Part shown: positions 30,773 through 42,796 of the stretch, in pieces
How positions within the stretch are numbered: the first letter of the stretch is position 1
Layout: each line of letters starts with the position of its first letter
From: Lytechinus variegatus
Lineage: Eukaryota > Echinodermata > Echinoidea > Temnopleuroida > Toxopneustidae
Reading direction: 5' to 3'
Length of the DNA stretch: 64,000 nucleotides
NCBI RefSeq assembly: GCF_018143015.1
Contig: NC_054742.1
Coordinates: forward strand, 60,830,853-60,894,852
Position numbers and translations under genes: made by a program
Notes under the pieces: generated by a model
Seen by the model: only the letters and a program-made list of their open reading frames with translations
What the model was told of the DNA's origin: nothing
Database searches by the model: none

Positions 30773-33700
30773 GCTGCTGATGATGTCAGTACATAAGGTC
30801 ACATGACACAATTGATAGCAATTTACTGTACAATTGATGTGTATGTTTGATTGCACATAAAGATTAGTGTTACTAAGCACAAATATTAGCCCCTATGATC
30901 AAGCACTAAGCTTTGTGTAACAGCCACTGGGGAGTATTCCATGGAATATTTATTCTGTTTCTTTTACCAACAACTGTTACAAGCGGCAGAAATCTTTTAT
31001 CTGATTGGCTGAAAGCAAGTGAAGTATTGAAAATATCTGACAAGGTGCTTCTTGAAATACGCCCTTTGAACCTGTCTTTCCAAACTGTCTTTTGATGAGA
31101 CAATCAATCCATAGAAAATTTTATTACGGAATGTTCAAGCCTATGTTATGTCTGATTTTGTGAAAAGTGCCCCTGTCATCTTAGATAAAGCCAAAACTGT
31201 ATGAGTGGAATACTGAATATATTTATTTTATGGAGCTATGTATTTGTACAGATACTTTTATATTCACATTAGCATAAAAATGATTGCCTTTTACTTGTCT
31301 TGTGAAACTTGTTCACATATACCTCAACAGGGCCAGTAAATGATAATGTTAATACTGTAGATTTGGAGAGTGCACACACTGTCAAAGGATGCTCACGGCG
31401 CTAGCCCAGCATCAGTTCTCTTGTCTATACATAAACTAGTTCGAAACTACAAATTCTAAACATAAACCTTTAATTATGTGATGCAAAAGGTACAAATATT
31501 AGCAGGTATATAATTTTAATCAGTCACTGGAATTTATAGCTATATTCTGATGGGGCATGATGCCCATTCACCAACAGTGTCAGGGTCAAGACTGGTCAGC
31601 TCACTACTCAAAGAAGCTCTAGCAAATAATGTTGCCAGTTCCCTAACCAATGTTGAATCATGGAGGTAGAAAGGAACCTCCATGGTTGAATCATGTCAAA
31701 ATAATGATATTTCTCCCTTGTGGAGAAAAAAACACCCTGCAATTTTATTTCATATCTTTAAAGGTTACAGACCGGGGTCACAGAGGTCAACTAATGATGT
31801 CTCATTCTTGCAATAAACATAGCTACATTTGATGGACCAACTTCAAACTTAGCTCAAATTCATATATGGGAATGTGACCTTGATATGATTTGATCCGGAT
31901 ATCAGAATCAAACTTGATTTATTAATGATTAGGCAGAGACAATCTGGGTGGATTTTTTTTTTCTTCTAATGTTAGAAATGGACAGTGCAATATATTTCAC
32001 AAAGCCTCTGGGAATGTCAGGTGTGAAATAAAATGCGCAGTCACAAATTCATCTAGTTTCTTAATTCTTCATGCCTCTGCCCGCCTATGGTGGTTGGTGA
32101 AGGCATTATTTATTATTCGGTATTGTTTATATTTTCTCTTTCTTTTTTTACTATCTATTACCTTGTATTTTATGCATGTACATATATGTTCAAATATACT
32201 GAGACTCTTGGAAATACACCGAGCCAAGTTTGAGTCAGATTATTATTTTTTTTACATGATTTTAGCGTAATTTCCACTGAAATTCAAGATAGGAAGATTC
32301 TTGAATTGTGAATTATATTCACTTCGTAAAAGTTTGCTGGACTTTTCAACAATATAAAGCGCACTTGCACCACTCTGAATTTTTTTCCTTAACATGTTTG
32401 ATGCATGGAATGCAATGGTTTCTGTAGAATAGTTTTAAAGTGAATGTGGAGTTACATCTGGTTGTCATGTTAGCCTGAAATGAAACTGAGAGATTTATTA
32501 ATCCATTTATAATGGTCCATGGCGATTGAACAAAATATGATTTATGATGGGTGTGTGTGAAAATCTATTTTCTGGTTGATAACTAACAGAAATGGACATT
32601 TATGGAATTTATACTTCATAAGAGTGGACTGTTCACATGTGCTGCACAAATTGAAAGATATTGAAAATTAATTACTTTGCCATTTATCCATTGAAATATT
32701 TCCAGACCTTTTAATATTTTCTCCCACTGTTCTGTTTTATTAAAACCAACTTTTATGAACTCTAGATGTGATATGCCTGGATGATATGACACAGTGTACT
32801 GTGGAACGTACTGCAATTTAAAATTGGTATTGAAACATCCAAGATTCTATTCTGATCCAGAATCAATTTCAAATCTATGACAAGTCATGTAATGAATCAC
32901 AATGTGTGCATTTTATAATACATGCGTGCAAGGTGTGCCCTTGTTGATTAGTTCACTTTTCAATTCAATTCAATTTGTTTTATTTAATTTTCAACAGAAT
33001 AAGGCTAAGTGGACATATATGATTAAAATGACAATCTTATTCACTCATTCATGTTAAACCAGAGAGATTGGTCGACCACAGCGTACTCAATATCATTCAT
33101 TTATCAGTGTTTCTTTTCTAAAGTGATTAAAAATCTCACTTAAACTCTCCAGTTTTCCTTGAATTGGTTCTACTGATTAATCTTCATTCCATTCCCAGTG
33201 CTTGGGATTCATTTTTCAGTTAAATACTTCTTTCCTTTTTTCAATTTCATTCGCAGCTGGTGCTATCTTGTATGTCTTATGGAGCATTGCAAGAAACTTT
33301 CAATTGATTGCAAGTAAATTTTCGGTCCCTAAATCAGTTATTATAGTCACGATAACTTTTCAATTCATCGCAAATTAACACTCAATTATTAGTCTTTATT
33401 TTTAAACAAAGAGTTCAAATTGGTGTCCTTTTGTTAAAATTGATTTATTGTTTGTTAGATTGATTGCAAATAGTTTCTTGCAACACCCCATTAGAAAAAA
33501 TGGTCAACCAACAAGCCTCAAAGTGATTGTAAGACATATTTATTCTTGGTCAATGTGGGAGAAACTAAAAATCTTATGAATTTTAATCTGAAGAATATAT
33601 GTTTGTTGGATGATTTTGTTTTTGATGAAATTCATCTCACTGTTTGTTAACGAGAAAGAACTCAAAGATAAGATTCCCAGGATGTCCCACAAGAAGTTGA

Positions 33701-34000
33701 ATGAATATTAGAGCATTGCTGTAACAACTTTCAAATCATGTGCTAGATGCAAATTGTATAATTGCCCTGGATATTCCAATTTATTATTTGATTTTTTTTT
33801 TTCATCTGTCATATATATATACATGCGTTTGTATTATTTATGGTGTGTCCTACACTGCATTTTAATGGTATGCATTAACCATTTATGTTGTTATTCAAGA
33901 ATTGTTTTTACAATATGATAGTCTTTACTCAAGAAAGTACAATCTGATTGAGTTTGTGTTATGAAATAAGCAAGATCATTGACTATAATCAATCCTATAA
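30773..34000. other. Intergenic sequence, no gene recognised
   Basis: About 3.2 kb of AT-rich sequence between SLC35B1 and a cluster of small transposons. No splice-bounded exon, tRNA or conserved protein segment was found on either strand. Confidence 0.4.
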
Positions 34001-34001
34001 A

Positions 34002-34158
34002 CAGTGGCAAATCTAGGATTTTGAAGAAGATGGACACAGACGAAAATATTCCTAGATTTAGCGATATTAGTTTGTTGTCTTAATGTTTTTACAATGGGCA
34101 ATTCTCAAAATATAGCAGGGGTGTGTACCCATTGCGCTCCCCACCTGGATCCGCCATC
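34002..34158. mobile_element. Small hAT-like MITE
   Basis: The left end CAGTGGCAAATCTAGGATTT is mirrored at right by CCTGGATCCGCCATCG. Terminal CAGTGGC plus a GATCTAGG/GATCCAGG subterminal motif is shared with other hAT-like ends in the window. No clear target duplication was found. Confidence 0.5.
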
Positions 34159-34217
34159 GCCGCTATGTCTGTAAGGTTGGCAATCATAGCAAAGGGTTAT
34201 ATTATTGTACCTAGTCA

Positions 34218-34390
34218 GTGTTTCATAAAGCAGTTCCTAAGTTAAGAGCGACTTTCAGAACAACTGGTGATCCTTTCTTGTGGTAGATGGTATATTCATT
34301 CATTCATTCATTGGTGATGGGTTAGCTCGTATGACAGGTTCACCAGTTCTATAAGTCGCTCTTAACTTACGAACTGCTTTATGAAACGGC
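34218..34390. mobile_element. Fold-back MITE with GTTTCATAAAGCAGTTC ends
   Basis: The arm GTTTCATAAAGCAGTTCCTA, AAGTTAAGAGCGACTT, is inverted at 34340-34388. An ATTC microsatellite (about 34303-34316) lies in the loop. A second member is at 48788-48946. Confidence 0.75.
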
Positions 34391-34446
34391 CCCCTGTTTT
34401 AATAACAATAACTGTAGTAGGTTCTTATAGTACATGTGACACTCCT

Positions 34447-34607
34447 TGGGGGCGTTTCATCAACATTTTCGTCCGACAAGTTGTCAGATCTGACATCTTT
34501 CCTTGATTCTGATTGGCTGGGGACACTGTTACTATGGTAACTGTCGGATAAAACAGGACTTGTTGGATAAAACGTCCGACAAGTCCTTTCATGAAACGCT
34601 CCCCCGG
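34447..34607. mobile_element. Short MITE (family H), full copy
   Basis: Inverted ends GGGGGCGTTTCAT and ATGAAACGCTCCCCC, with GTCCGACAAG near both ends. It is related to the copy in SLC35B1 intron 3 (21393-21536). Confidence 0.75.
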
Positions 34608-35580
34608 TGGTCCACCACAAACTGGATGTAGCAAAGCTGCCAATAGGGCACTTGGCATCTCAAGGAATAATTCAATGCAATGGTGTCTTTCAATTGTAAA
34701 TGAATTTGAATGACAATCCCAGTGATATTGGAAACCTAGACATTGTGTTGTTACATGCAAAATCAGGGGTTTCTTACTTGTATATTCATTTATCAATCTC
34801 GACATATGCATAGTACACAGGGAAAAAAATGAAAAAAGTATGGACAAGAGAAAAAATTGTTAATGTGGACAATTTGAAAATAAAAAGTGATAAAAAAGGG
34901 CTTCAAAAGATTTAACATTACCAAATGTTAACTAGACATTTTAATGTACAATAGATTTAGAATGACATAAAAGCACTTAATAAATTATTTACCAGTCATT
35001 CTTACCATGACATTGGAAAACTTATTTGTGACTGTCTTTTTTGTTTACATCTTAGGCTGCAAAAATGAAATTTCACCTAAATTCCTAGTCCCATAACCAC
35101 GCCCTCCCCCTTCTCTCTTGACACCCCTTTATTACATCCCTCCCTCTGAAACTCCCTCATTTATTATATTGAATAAGCAACCCTGAAGTTATTGGGTTAA
35201 AGGATAGGGACAATTATCCAATATGAATACACCTGTATCCATGCTGTCAGGATGAACAGGAGGCAGTCCATTGCGTCTCAAGAGGTACAGGTTGCTGGGG
35301 GTCTATGAATTTTCGTATCTCTATATCGTATCTCCGCCACCTCCCCCCCCCCCCATTTTTTTCTTTATACTGGAAAACCTTGTAAAGTTCATGTTTTGTG
35401 AGGTAAGGCTTGCACATCGTCTATTACTCTATAGGGACCAGACTCCCAAATGATACAAAATTTTATTATCACTCGAGTGAATATACCTCACAACTTTTGG
35501 GCCCCACTCATAAAACTTGTTATTATAATGAATTTAGATTAGTAGTTACTGAAATCTTGTAATTTGAATGGCTCATATTA
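34608..35580. other. Intergenic sequence, no gene recognised
   Basis: AT-rich with a C run near 35344-35354. No exon or repeat boundary can be supported. Confidence 0.35.
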
Positions 35581-35586
35581 AACTTA

Positions 35587-35855
35587 TCAAAGGACAAGTC
35601 CACCCCAACAAAAAGTTGATTTTGTTGGATAATTCAAATAAAAAAGCCGCAGTGCATGAGTGAAGGATGTATCATCCGGAGACATCAATTCCCTCAATTT
35701 GCATGTCACTCATCGGATCACTCAGTTGTGCATGTATTTTTATAACTTTCTTATTTTGCACTTATTTCATTTATATTCGACTTTGATGAAAGTTTCAGCG
35801 CCTGTGCTTGTTTGATATTTCTCATCAACATTTTCTTTGGTGGACTTGCATAACA
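35587..35855. mobile_element. Internally deleted family A MITE, copy 4
   Basis: The left end AAAGGACAAGTCCACCCCAA and right end TTGGTGGACTTG are preserved, but the interior is only about 0.27 kb against about 0.6 kb in the other copies. Confidence 0.7.
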
Positions 35856-35880
35856 AGTCTTTATGAAATGGGAACGGGAC

Positions 35881-37092
35881 CCCGGGGGCCACTTATATTG
35901 ACGAGTGGATACCATGCGCGACCAAAAAACACGTAAAAAGGATGTCTTTTTCAAGATAGGGCACGTTACGTACGTAACGTGAAAAGGGTGTCAAAAACAC
36001 TAAAATAATGAAAAAAGGGTATCTATTTTACTAGGAAAGTAACGAATTTAGGGTCAAATTTGCGGGGATATTAAAACAAAAATGTTTTATAAAGGATGTC
36101 CTTTTTGTCCCAACACTACATGTTTAGAGTCAGATTTCCGCGAGGTGTGGAAGGTGGGGTCGTACTAAACCAAATGGTGTGTAAAGTAAAGGTAAAACTG
36201 ACCACCGGCGAAGGATAATGATATATATATTCCTGTAGTGTTAGGCCTACTTGTTTAGGGGATCATTAATTTTCAGGGAATATTTGCCAAGAGTATTGTA
36301 TTATTTCCAATACTTAAAGGACAAGTCCACCCCAACATAAACTTAATTCGAATAAAAAGATGAAAATTCAACAAGCATAACACTGAAAATTTCATCAAAA
36401 TCGGATGTAAAATAAGAAAGTTATGACATTTCAAAGTTTTGCTTCATTTCACAAAACAGTTATATGCACATCTCGGTCAATATGCAAATGAGGGAACTGA
36501 TGACATCACTCACTCACTATTTCTTTTGTATTTCATTATATGAAATATGAAATATTTTTATTTTCTCGTCATTGTCATGTGAAATGAAGTTTCATTCTTC
36601 CCTGAACACGTGGAATTCCATCATTTTAACATTTTGTGCTTCAGGCAAGGAGGTCCTAATCATCAAATTCGTAAAAATTGAAATATTGTATAACTCAAAC
36701 ATTAAAAAACAAAAGAAATAGTGAGTGAGTGACATCATCGACTCTCCTATTTGGATGTAACAGGCTCGTTCATACAACTATTTTGTTAAAAATAAGCGAA
36801 ATTTTGAAATGTCATAACTTTCTTATTTTACATCCGATTTCGATGAAATTTTCAGCATTGTGTTTGTCTGATTTTTCTCTATTGATCCAAATCAACATTT
36901 TGCTGAGGTGGACTTGACCTTTAAGGATATGGTTTAATTAAGGGTAGGCCTATACTTTTTCCCACGCGGCAATACTTGTTAAGGGGTGCATTTTCAGAAT
37001 ATGGAAAATACGTGTTTAGGGCCGGTGCTTTTCGAGACCCCGTGGTCGCGCATGGTATCCACTCGTCAATGGAAGTGCCCCCCCCCCCGCGG
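35881..37092. mobile_element. Family C G/C-ended MITE, copy 2, split by a family A MITE
   Basis: The outer parts (35881-36313 and 36925-37092) are colinear with the copy at 15365-15870, sharing GAGTGGATACCATGCGCGAC at both ends. The inner 36314-36924 is a complete family A MITE. Confidence 0.8.
36314..36924. mobile_element. TTAA-flanked MITE, family A, copy 5 (nested)
   Basis: TTAA-AGGACAAGTCCACCCCAA at left and GGTGGACTTGACCT-TTAA at right. It is inserted after CCAATAC of the family C host element, so it is the younger of the two. Confidence 0.85.
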
Positions 37093-37269
37093 GAAGCGCG
37101 TTTCCGTTTTACACCCTGGCGAAAGGGACCCCCGGATGGGACCAAGATCAATATTGGAAGTTTTTCGTTTTGAGCATGCATGCAGAGGCCACCGATTACC
37201 GGTAACAGAAAGCTGGAAAAAATTCTTTAGACTTCAAAGAGGCGGGGCTCGAGCTCGAGGGATTGCAAT

Positions 37270-39408
37270 CAGGGGCGGAAATCTCTCCCAAAAGGTAGGG
37301 GGGACACAAGGGCGGATCCAGCCTTCGCCAATAGGGGGAGCGGAAATTTGTTTCAGCCATATTTTCCCTGCTCGGCAACTCGAGGATGAGTTTTGTTTGC
37401 TTCTTTAGAGGGGTAGTCCTCATTATTCACTTCTTAGCTTTATTCTTATAAATTAATATAATCCTTATTTATATGATGCGAGCGCAAGCTAAATTTTATG
37501 TATTTTTTCCTAAAATTGGAACTGATTCTGGGCAATATTTGTTATCCTGAAAAAGATGTGTATCCAACTTAATAATTACCAGGAACGCAAAGCGCGAGCA
37601 GAAATGAATTGATGGAAAAGATACCTGTTAAAGTAGCATTTAACAATCAAATAATGCGAGCGCGAAGCGCGAGCTGATTTTTTTGTACATTTTCACCTAA
37701 AGAATGGAAATTCTAAGCACTTTTTCTAACTCAAGCAGAATAGGTATATAAGTAAACAATAATTAATGCGAGCGCGAAGAGCGAGTGGAAAATTTCGAGA
37801 TTTAGTCCTATAATATTTACTGAACGAGACACTCTATTGTAAATCCTGAAAAGGATGAGTATTAATAATGCGAGCGCAAAGCGCGAGCAGAAAATTTATA
37901 TATACGTTTTGAACTGGTATACCTGTTGAAAAGGTCCCTGTTAAGTACTGCTTGCACTTAGCCATGAAGACGTTACATATTTCAACAATAAAAAATGCGA
38001 GTGCGAAGCTCGAGCTGAAAAATTTTGATATTGTGATCTGAAACTGAATAATGATTTTAATTAGAGAACAAGTTGAGTATCTGAATAAACATGCGCAAGC
38101 ATGCATGTTTCATATTTAGACCTAGAATCTAGGCATTTTAAATACAACTTTATCATGAAAATCATGAAAATTTGATATTCCGATCTTTAAAAAAAGGTAA
38201 TTTCAGCTTTATATTTCAAGCACTTTGTAAAAAAAAATTGTAAGGTGGATATGGATCGCACTTAAAAATTATCATTACTTTGAGTTTTGACATAGGACCG
38301 GTACATTCTTAGAACATGTCATCAGCATATGAAAATGATGACTATCTTCCTATTCCTCTTGCTAAGCGCGAGATGAAACAAAAAAGGACAATTTAATTAT
38401 TTGATTAATATCATATTTACTAATGCCTAATGAGGGCGAGAAATCTGATGATATCATGCCATAAAAAGTGGACAATTCACTTTTGTGATTATGAATTAGG
38501 ATGCATCAGTTAATATATTTTTAACCATTATTGCGAGCGCAAATTGCGAGCTAAAATTTTTGATAGACTGTCATAAAAAAGGGGATTTTAAGTAGTTTAT
38601 TGTATAATCAATATTGAAACATTTATATAACTCGCCAATCAAAATGCGAGCGTACAGCGTGCTAGCTGATACGTCTTGACAATCAGACCTGAAAAGGGAT
38701 ATTTTGAAAACTTTATGGAATACACGAAAATAATAGGTACCTGATAAATAAAAATTTGCGAGCGCGCAGCGCAAGCAGCAAGTGTTAACATTCAGACCAT
38801 AAAACTTACATTTTTACAGAGCACTTTTTAAAAACCAATTTGTACATTACACAAAATAATGAAAGTTCGATTTCCGAAGTATGTTTTGTATATTGACTTC
38901 CAAACTTGATATTCGAACTCCATATTTAACAGGATATGTAAATCACCTAACAGGCAATGTTAAGCGAAAATTTTATATAGTGGCACGAAAGATTCCTTTT
39001 ATTTTCCAAGTCTTCCCCTCGATCTTATTTTACGCACTCGTCGTCCTTCTCTTTCTTTTTCTCCTCTCCTTTCCCTCCCCTTTTCCTTCCTTCTTTCTTT
39101 CCTTTTTTTCTTTTTATACTCCGCCAAGAGGAGGGGGGCGGGCTTCTCGGACCCCTGAATCCACCTATGGGGACAAGGGGCGGGAAAATTTGACAAGCAA
39201 AAAAAAAAGTTTTCATCGATCGCCAAAGTAAGGTCATCTCGTCCCAAAATACATGTTTTATTTCGATTTAGAATTATGTATTTCTTACCATCAGTATAAA
39301 AGACCAAAAATAGTAGGGGGCCACATTTGATATTGTGTCCCCCCCCCCTACTATTTTGAGTAGGGGGGGGACACGTCCCCCCTGTCCCCCTTGGGATTTC
39401 CGTCCATG
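37270..39408 (+). mobile_element. hAT-like element carrying a GCGAGCGC array (copy K2)
   Basis: The ends CAGGGGCGGAAATC and GATTTCCGTCCATG are inverted, and the 8-bp sequence ATTGCAAT flanks both sides exactly (37262-37269 and 39409-39416), a hAT hallmark. Inside are about ten copies of GCGAGCGCGAAGCGCGAGC or variants (37480-38780), then a pyrimidine tract (about 39041-39113) and G/C runs. A second, inner pair of ends (GGGCGGATCCAG near 37313; CTGAATCCACC near 39156) suggests a composite or nested element. No transposase is present. Confidence 0.8.
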
Positions 39409-39989
39409 ATTGCAATGATCTCGCCGGAGTGGGTGTGAATTACAGGCCACCGCACGTACACCTTAATACGACTGTTCGCGCGATCCGCATTTTGCTCATT
39501 TTCTGAAAATGTGAATGGACCTTATCATATATTTGAGTTTAAATTAATTTAAATAATACTAATATAACCATTTTGAAAGATTGCAAGTCTTTATTTTGGA
39601 GTATTAAAAAGGCCAAATTAGTTTGAAATCTTACGACTGCTATGACGATCATTATATTTACGACTAGATATCAAATTTGCTTTTATTCCAAGAAGGATGA
39701 TAGCATAAATATAGTCACAGATTTTAACATAGGTATTCGTACGATGAATTCGATTATTACAAAGTAAGATATTCCACGTCTCAATATTAGCTTCAAATTC
39801 TAATACATTCCAAAATTGCATGATTTTGTCGCAGAGGTGTGCGGTGGCCTCGAGTCTAGCAAGCCAGTGATTAAAGTGGGGGAATACCCTTCGGTGACAT
39901 CATCACAAATGAGTGCAACGTAATGTCAACGTTTGATGCTGAAAACCGGTTTCGAGCAGCAAGATGAGAGACGAGAACCGATGATGCAA

Positions 39990-40253
39990 AGATCTATATA
40001 TAAATGACCAATTAGAAGTGAGTATTAGCAGCATCTGATCTCCGTTGACCAATCACAACTAAGTCATTTTGACAGCGAGCGAGCTGGGAGCGGCTCGCGA
40101 GTGGGGAGGCCGCGCAGGCCGCGCCGGTACGGTATTGCTAACTCTTCGCTTGTTCTGTCTGGTGGTCTGTTCTGTATGTCCATACCATCAGCCACGCCTC
40201 GCTCTGGAGAATTGTGTTCAGTGCTGTAATAATTGAAATTATAACAAATACCG
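39990..40253 (+). promoter_or_regulatory. CREBZF promoter region and likely non-coding first exon
   Basis: A TATATATAAA word (39995-40004), CCAAT words (40008 and 40049) and a GC-rich block (about 40075-40132) precede a transcribed-looking stretch. That stretch ends in a good donor, CCG/GTGAGTG, at 40253/40254. A matching acceptor, CTACCTGCAG, precedes 41387, giving a 1.1 kb intron inside the 5' UTR. The exact start site is inferred. Confidence 0.5.
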
Positions 40254-41650
40254 GTGAGTGTATTAGAAAATGCTTATGATGCACTGATCTCAGGAATTGA
40301 TCTTTACTATTAGTTATTCTTATTGGCCTTAATTGGATTAACCTGTGGCTGTGCCTTTGCTGGAGACAGAGTTGGACTGTGTCTGTGCCTGGCCAAGTTG
40401 ATCGAGGCTGAGCTAGCAAGCTACGCCATACTTCTGTGCTGTGACTGTCGCTCGATTGATTGGACCATGGCATTGGCATTGGCCGAATCCGCAAGCAAGA
40501 CTTCATAATTCAATCACTTCAGTCTAGAGGAAGGAAGTTCAGAATCATTGCAATACTGGATCACATGCATGTCAGCCAAACTTAGTCAATGTTAGGCATC
40601 TGCTATGTCTAACAAAATTTATTTACACTATTGTCAGTAACGTACTTGCATTGCAGGTTACAAGGACAGGTACCTGCCACTGAACTTGAAGTTGAAGTTG
40701 GAGCCATTCATTGGTTGTTTGATTTTAGCCAGCATTGCCATTGATATTTTCCAATGAATGTCCTTGATAATTTTAGAATGCTGTAAAATTGTTAGTTAGG
40801 TCCATTTCATTCATGTGACATGATTTGATTTGGTCGCCCAAAGCCTAGAAGTATAATTTTAGGGAAGGAGAATTCTTGATCAATCGTAGTTTCGTGCTGG
40901 ACACAGGAATCGGGGAAATTAAATTGGTTACATTAATGACCTCTGCACTTAGAGTCACACTATTGCCATGGTTGTAACAAGATTTCCAGAACAAGATTCC
41001 AATCCAAATTTCAACAACTTTTACTCGAGTAAGAGAGCAAAATTGACAAGACGAGAAGCAGACTGGTAGATCTACATGTAGTTAGCTGTCTTCAGTAATG
41101 GGAGGTTGTCATGATTTGATTGAACTTTTAACATGGGGTCAAATTAGGGTTAGTTAACCCTTTTTGAGGCTAATTGTGTATCCAAGTCTAATCATTTCAA
41201 AATTTTCATTTATCTTGTAATATATTTTGTCACAGATCAGCTGGTTTAACTTGGGCAATTTTATCTTAAACACATAATATTTCTGATGTTGATCTTTTCT
41301 ATTCCCATTCATTTTATTCTTAAATTGACATTCGTTGATATTTTAACAATTTGGACTGCTTTCTCCATTACTTGGACTACCTGCAGATATTTGAATTAGC
41401 CAGAAGTGGCTACCGGCCAGCTTCCAGTAGTTGATCTGAAAGACGAGCAGCACAGCAGAAATATCTGGAATCCCAAATTCGCAAACATTTCACTTCATGG
41501 AACTTGACAAAGTTACATAGTGAAGGTACAAATGTACAGTCTCGAACAGGGCAGTCACCCTTTATTTCTAGACTGACCTTCCCTTTTCAGTCAAACTTCA
41601 GCTTTTTGAGCCACTGGCCAAAAACTTGCATGTAAAAAGCAAACAGAACA

Positions 41651-42796
41651 ATGGATGCTACATACTATGATTTCAGCAGTATGGATCTGGATGTGTTTTA
41701 TCATGAAAATAATCCAGCAATATCGGGATACCCGCCTTCTCCAGAAGACAGTCCCCTCTTCGAGTCTCCTGACACTCATTTCTTTGATGAAGATGAAGCA
41801 GCAGTGATGGGGCTGAAGTTAAGTTATCACTCGTGCGGGAGCCCAGCATCAGCTAACTCATCCACATCTGATGATCTGCCTGTGACCCCTCTCTCCTGTG
41901 GTGCAGAGGCAGAGTCTTATTGCCAGATGGAGAAAGAGCTGGAAACTGGGCAGACAGTATTCAACACCAGCAACATATGTTTAGAGCTGCTTCATCAACT
42001 TGAGCAGAGTGAAAGCAGAGGAATGCTGGAAAGACAAACGTCCGTGCAGAGAAAGCAGACCAGCACTAGTGGTGCAGCAGTGAATCCAGCAGATGTTATC
42101 CAAAACAGCAAGAAAGATGAGTCATCTCGAAGGCCAGCAGATGAAGAGCAGAGTCCTACCTGCCAGAAAGGCGCTATCAATGCACCGTCACTCCCTGTGA
42201 AATCCATATCACAACCAAGGGCTGCTGTTATGGAAGCTGCTGCAAGTACTTCATCGACAGTCAGGCAGGATACAAACAATTTCTCAGTAGCTAAAATTAA
42301 TGTTACTAAAGTTGGTGTCAAAAGAAAAGCTGCCCAGGGCAAGGTGGAAGCAAAAAGGGCCAAGAAAGGTTGTGAGGATTCCATTCCTATTAGTCGAAAT
42401 GAGAAAAATGCAATTGCTGCAAGAGAAAATAGACTAAAAAAGAAAGTGGAGTTTGAGGAACTAAAGAGGAACGGAACTTTATTGCAGGAGGAAAATGAAT
42501 CTCTCCGTAAGGAAAATTCAGATTATGTAAAGAAAATCAAAGTGTTAGAACAAGAAGTGGAGTACTATAAGAGTGTGCTTTTTAATGAAAGTGCTCTAGC
42601 TACAATCCTCCACAAAATAAATCCCCAGTCAAAGTTGAAGCTGAGCTCATCAGTTGGTGTGTCTGATCAAGAAGAAATGGACGAGGTTAAGAAGATCATG
42701 AGTGGTGGTGTATGTTTACATGTTAATGGTACTGATACATCCCTCGAATGGTGTTCAAAATGTTCCATGAATGCCCAAAAATCTTTTCAGTCTTAA
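41651..42796 (+). CDS. CREBZF: CREBZF / Zhangfei-type bZIP transcription factor
   Basis: One uninterrupted coding exon of 381 residues. The N-terminal half is acidic and serine-rich, suggesting an activation region. A lysine-rich stretch (about 220-240) likely serves nuclear import. The basic region is at 250-265, with NAIAARENRLKKK carrying the NxxAAxxNR variant (asparagine where most bZIPs have Cys or Ser) that marks the Zhangfei family. A leucine-zipper coiled coil follows (about 270-310). The C-terminus holds SGGVCLHVNGTDTSLEWCSK (351-370) followed by CSMNA, matching the conserved vertebrate C-terminal GGVCLHV...FC..C module. Mammalian CREBZF binds HCFC1, ATF4, XBP1 and p53 and modulates the unfolded-protein response. 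The [DE]HxY HCFC1-binding motif found in the human protein is not visible here. The start ATG is the first in frame after the 5' UTR acceptor. Confidence 0.92.
   Translation: MDATYYDFSSMDLDVFYHENNPAISGYPPSPEDSPLFESPDTHFFDEDEAAVMGLKLSYHSCGSPASANSSTSDDLPVTPLSCGAEAESYCQMEKELETGQTVFNTSNICLELLHQLEQSESRGMLERQTSVQRKQTSTSGAAVNPADVIQNSKKDESSRRPADEEQSPTCQKGAINAPSLPVKSISQPRAAVMEAAASTSSTVRQDTNNFSVAKINVTKVGVKRKAAQGKVEAKRAKKGCEDSIPISRNEKNAIAARENRLKKKVEFEELKRNGTLLQEENESLRKENSDYVKKIKVLEQEVEYYKSVLFNESALATILHKINPQSKLKLSSSVGVSDQEEMDEVKKIMSGGVCLHVNGTDTSLEWCSKCSMNAQKSFQS

Noticed and set aside
30906-31103. Mirror-image frames of about 60 residues on both strands
   Set aside because: No splice sites, conserved segments or codon pattern; probably an old repeat.
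37480-38780. CRISPR-like array (short repeat with spacers)
   Set aside because: Eukaryotic context, irregular spacing, degenerate words and similar flanking spacers; the block is bounded by transposon ends.
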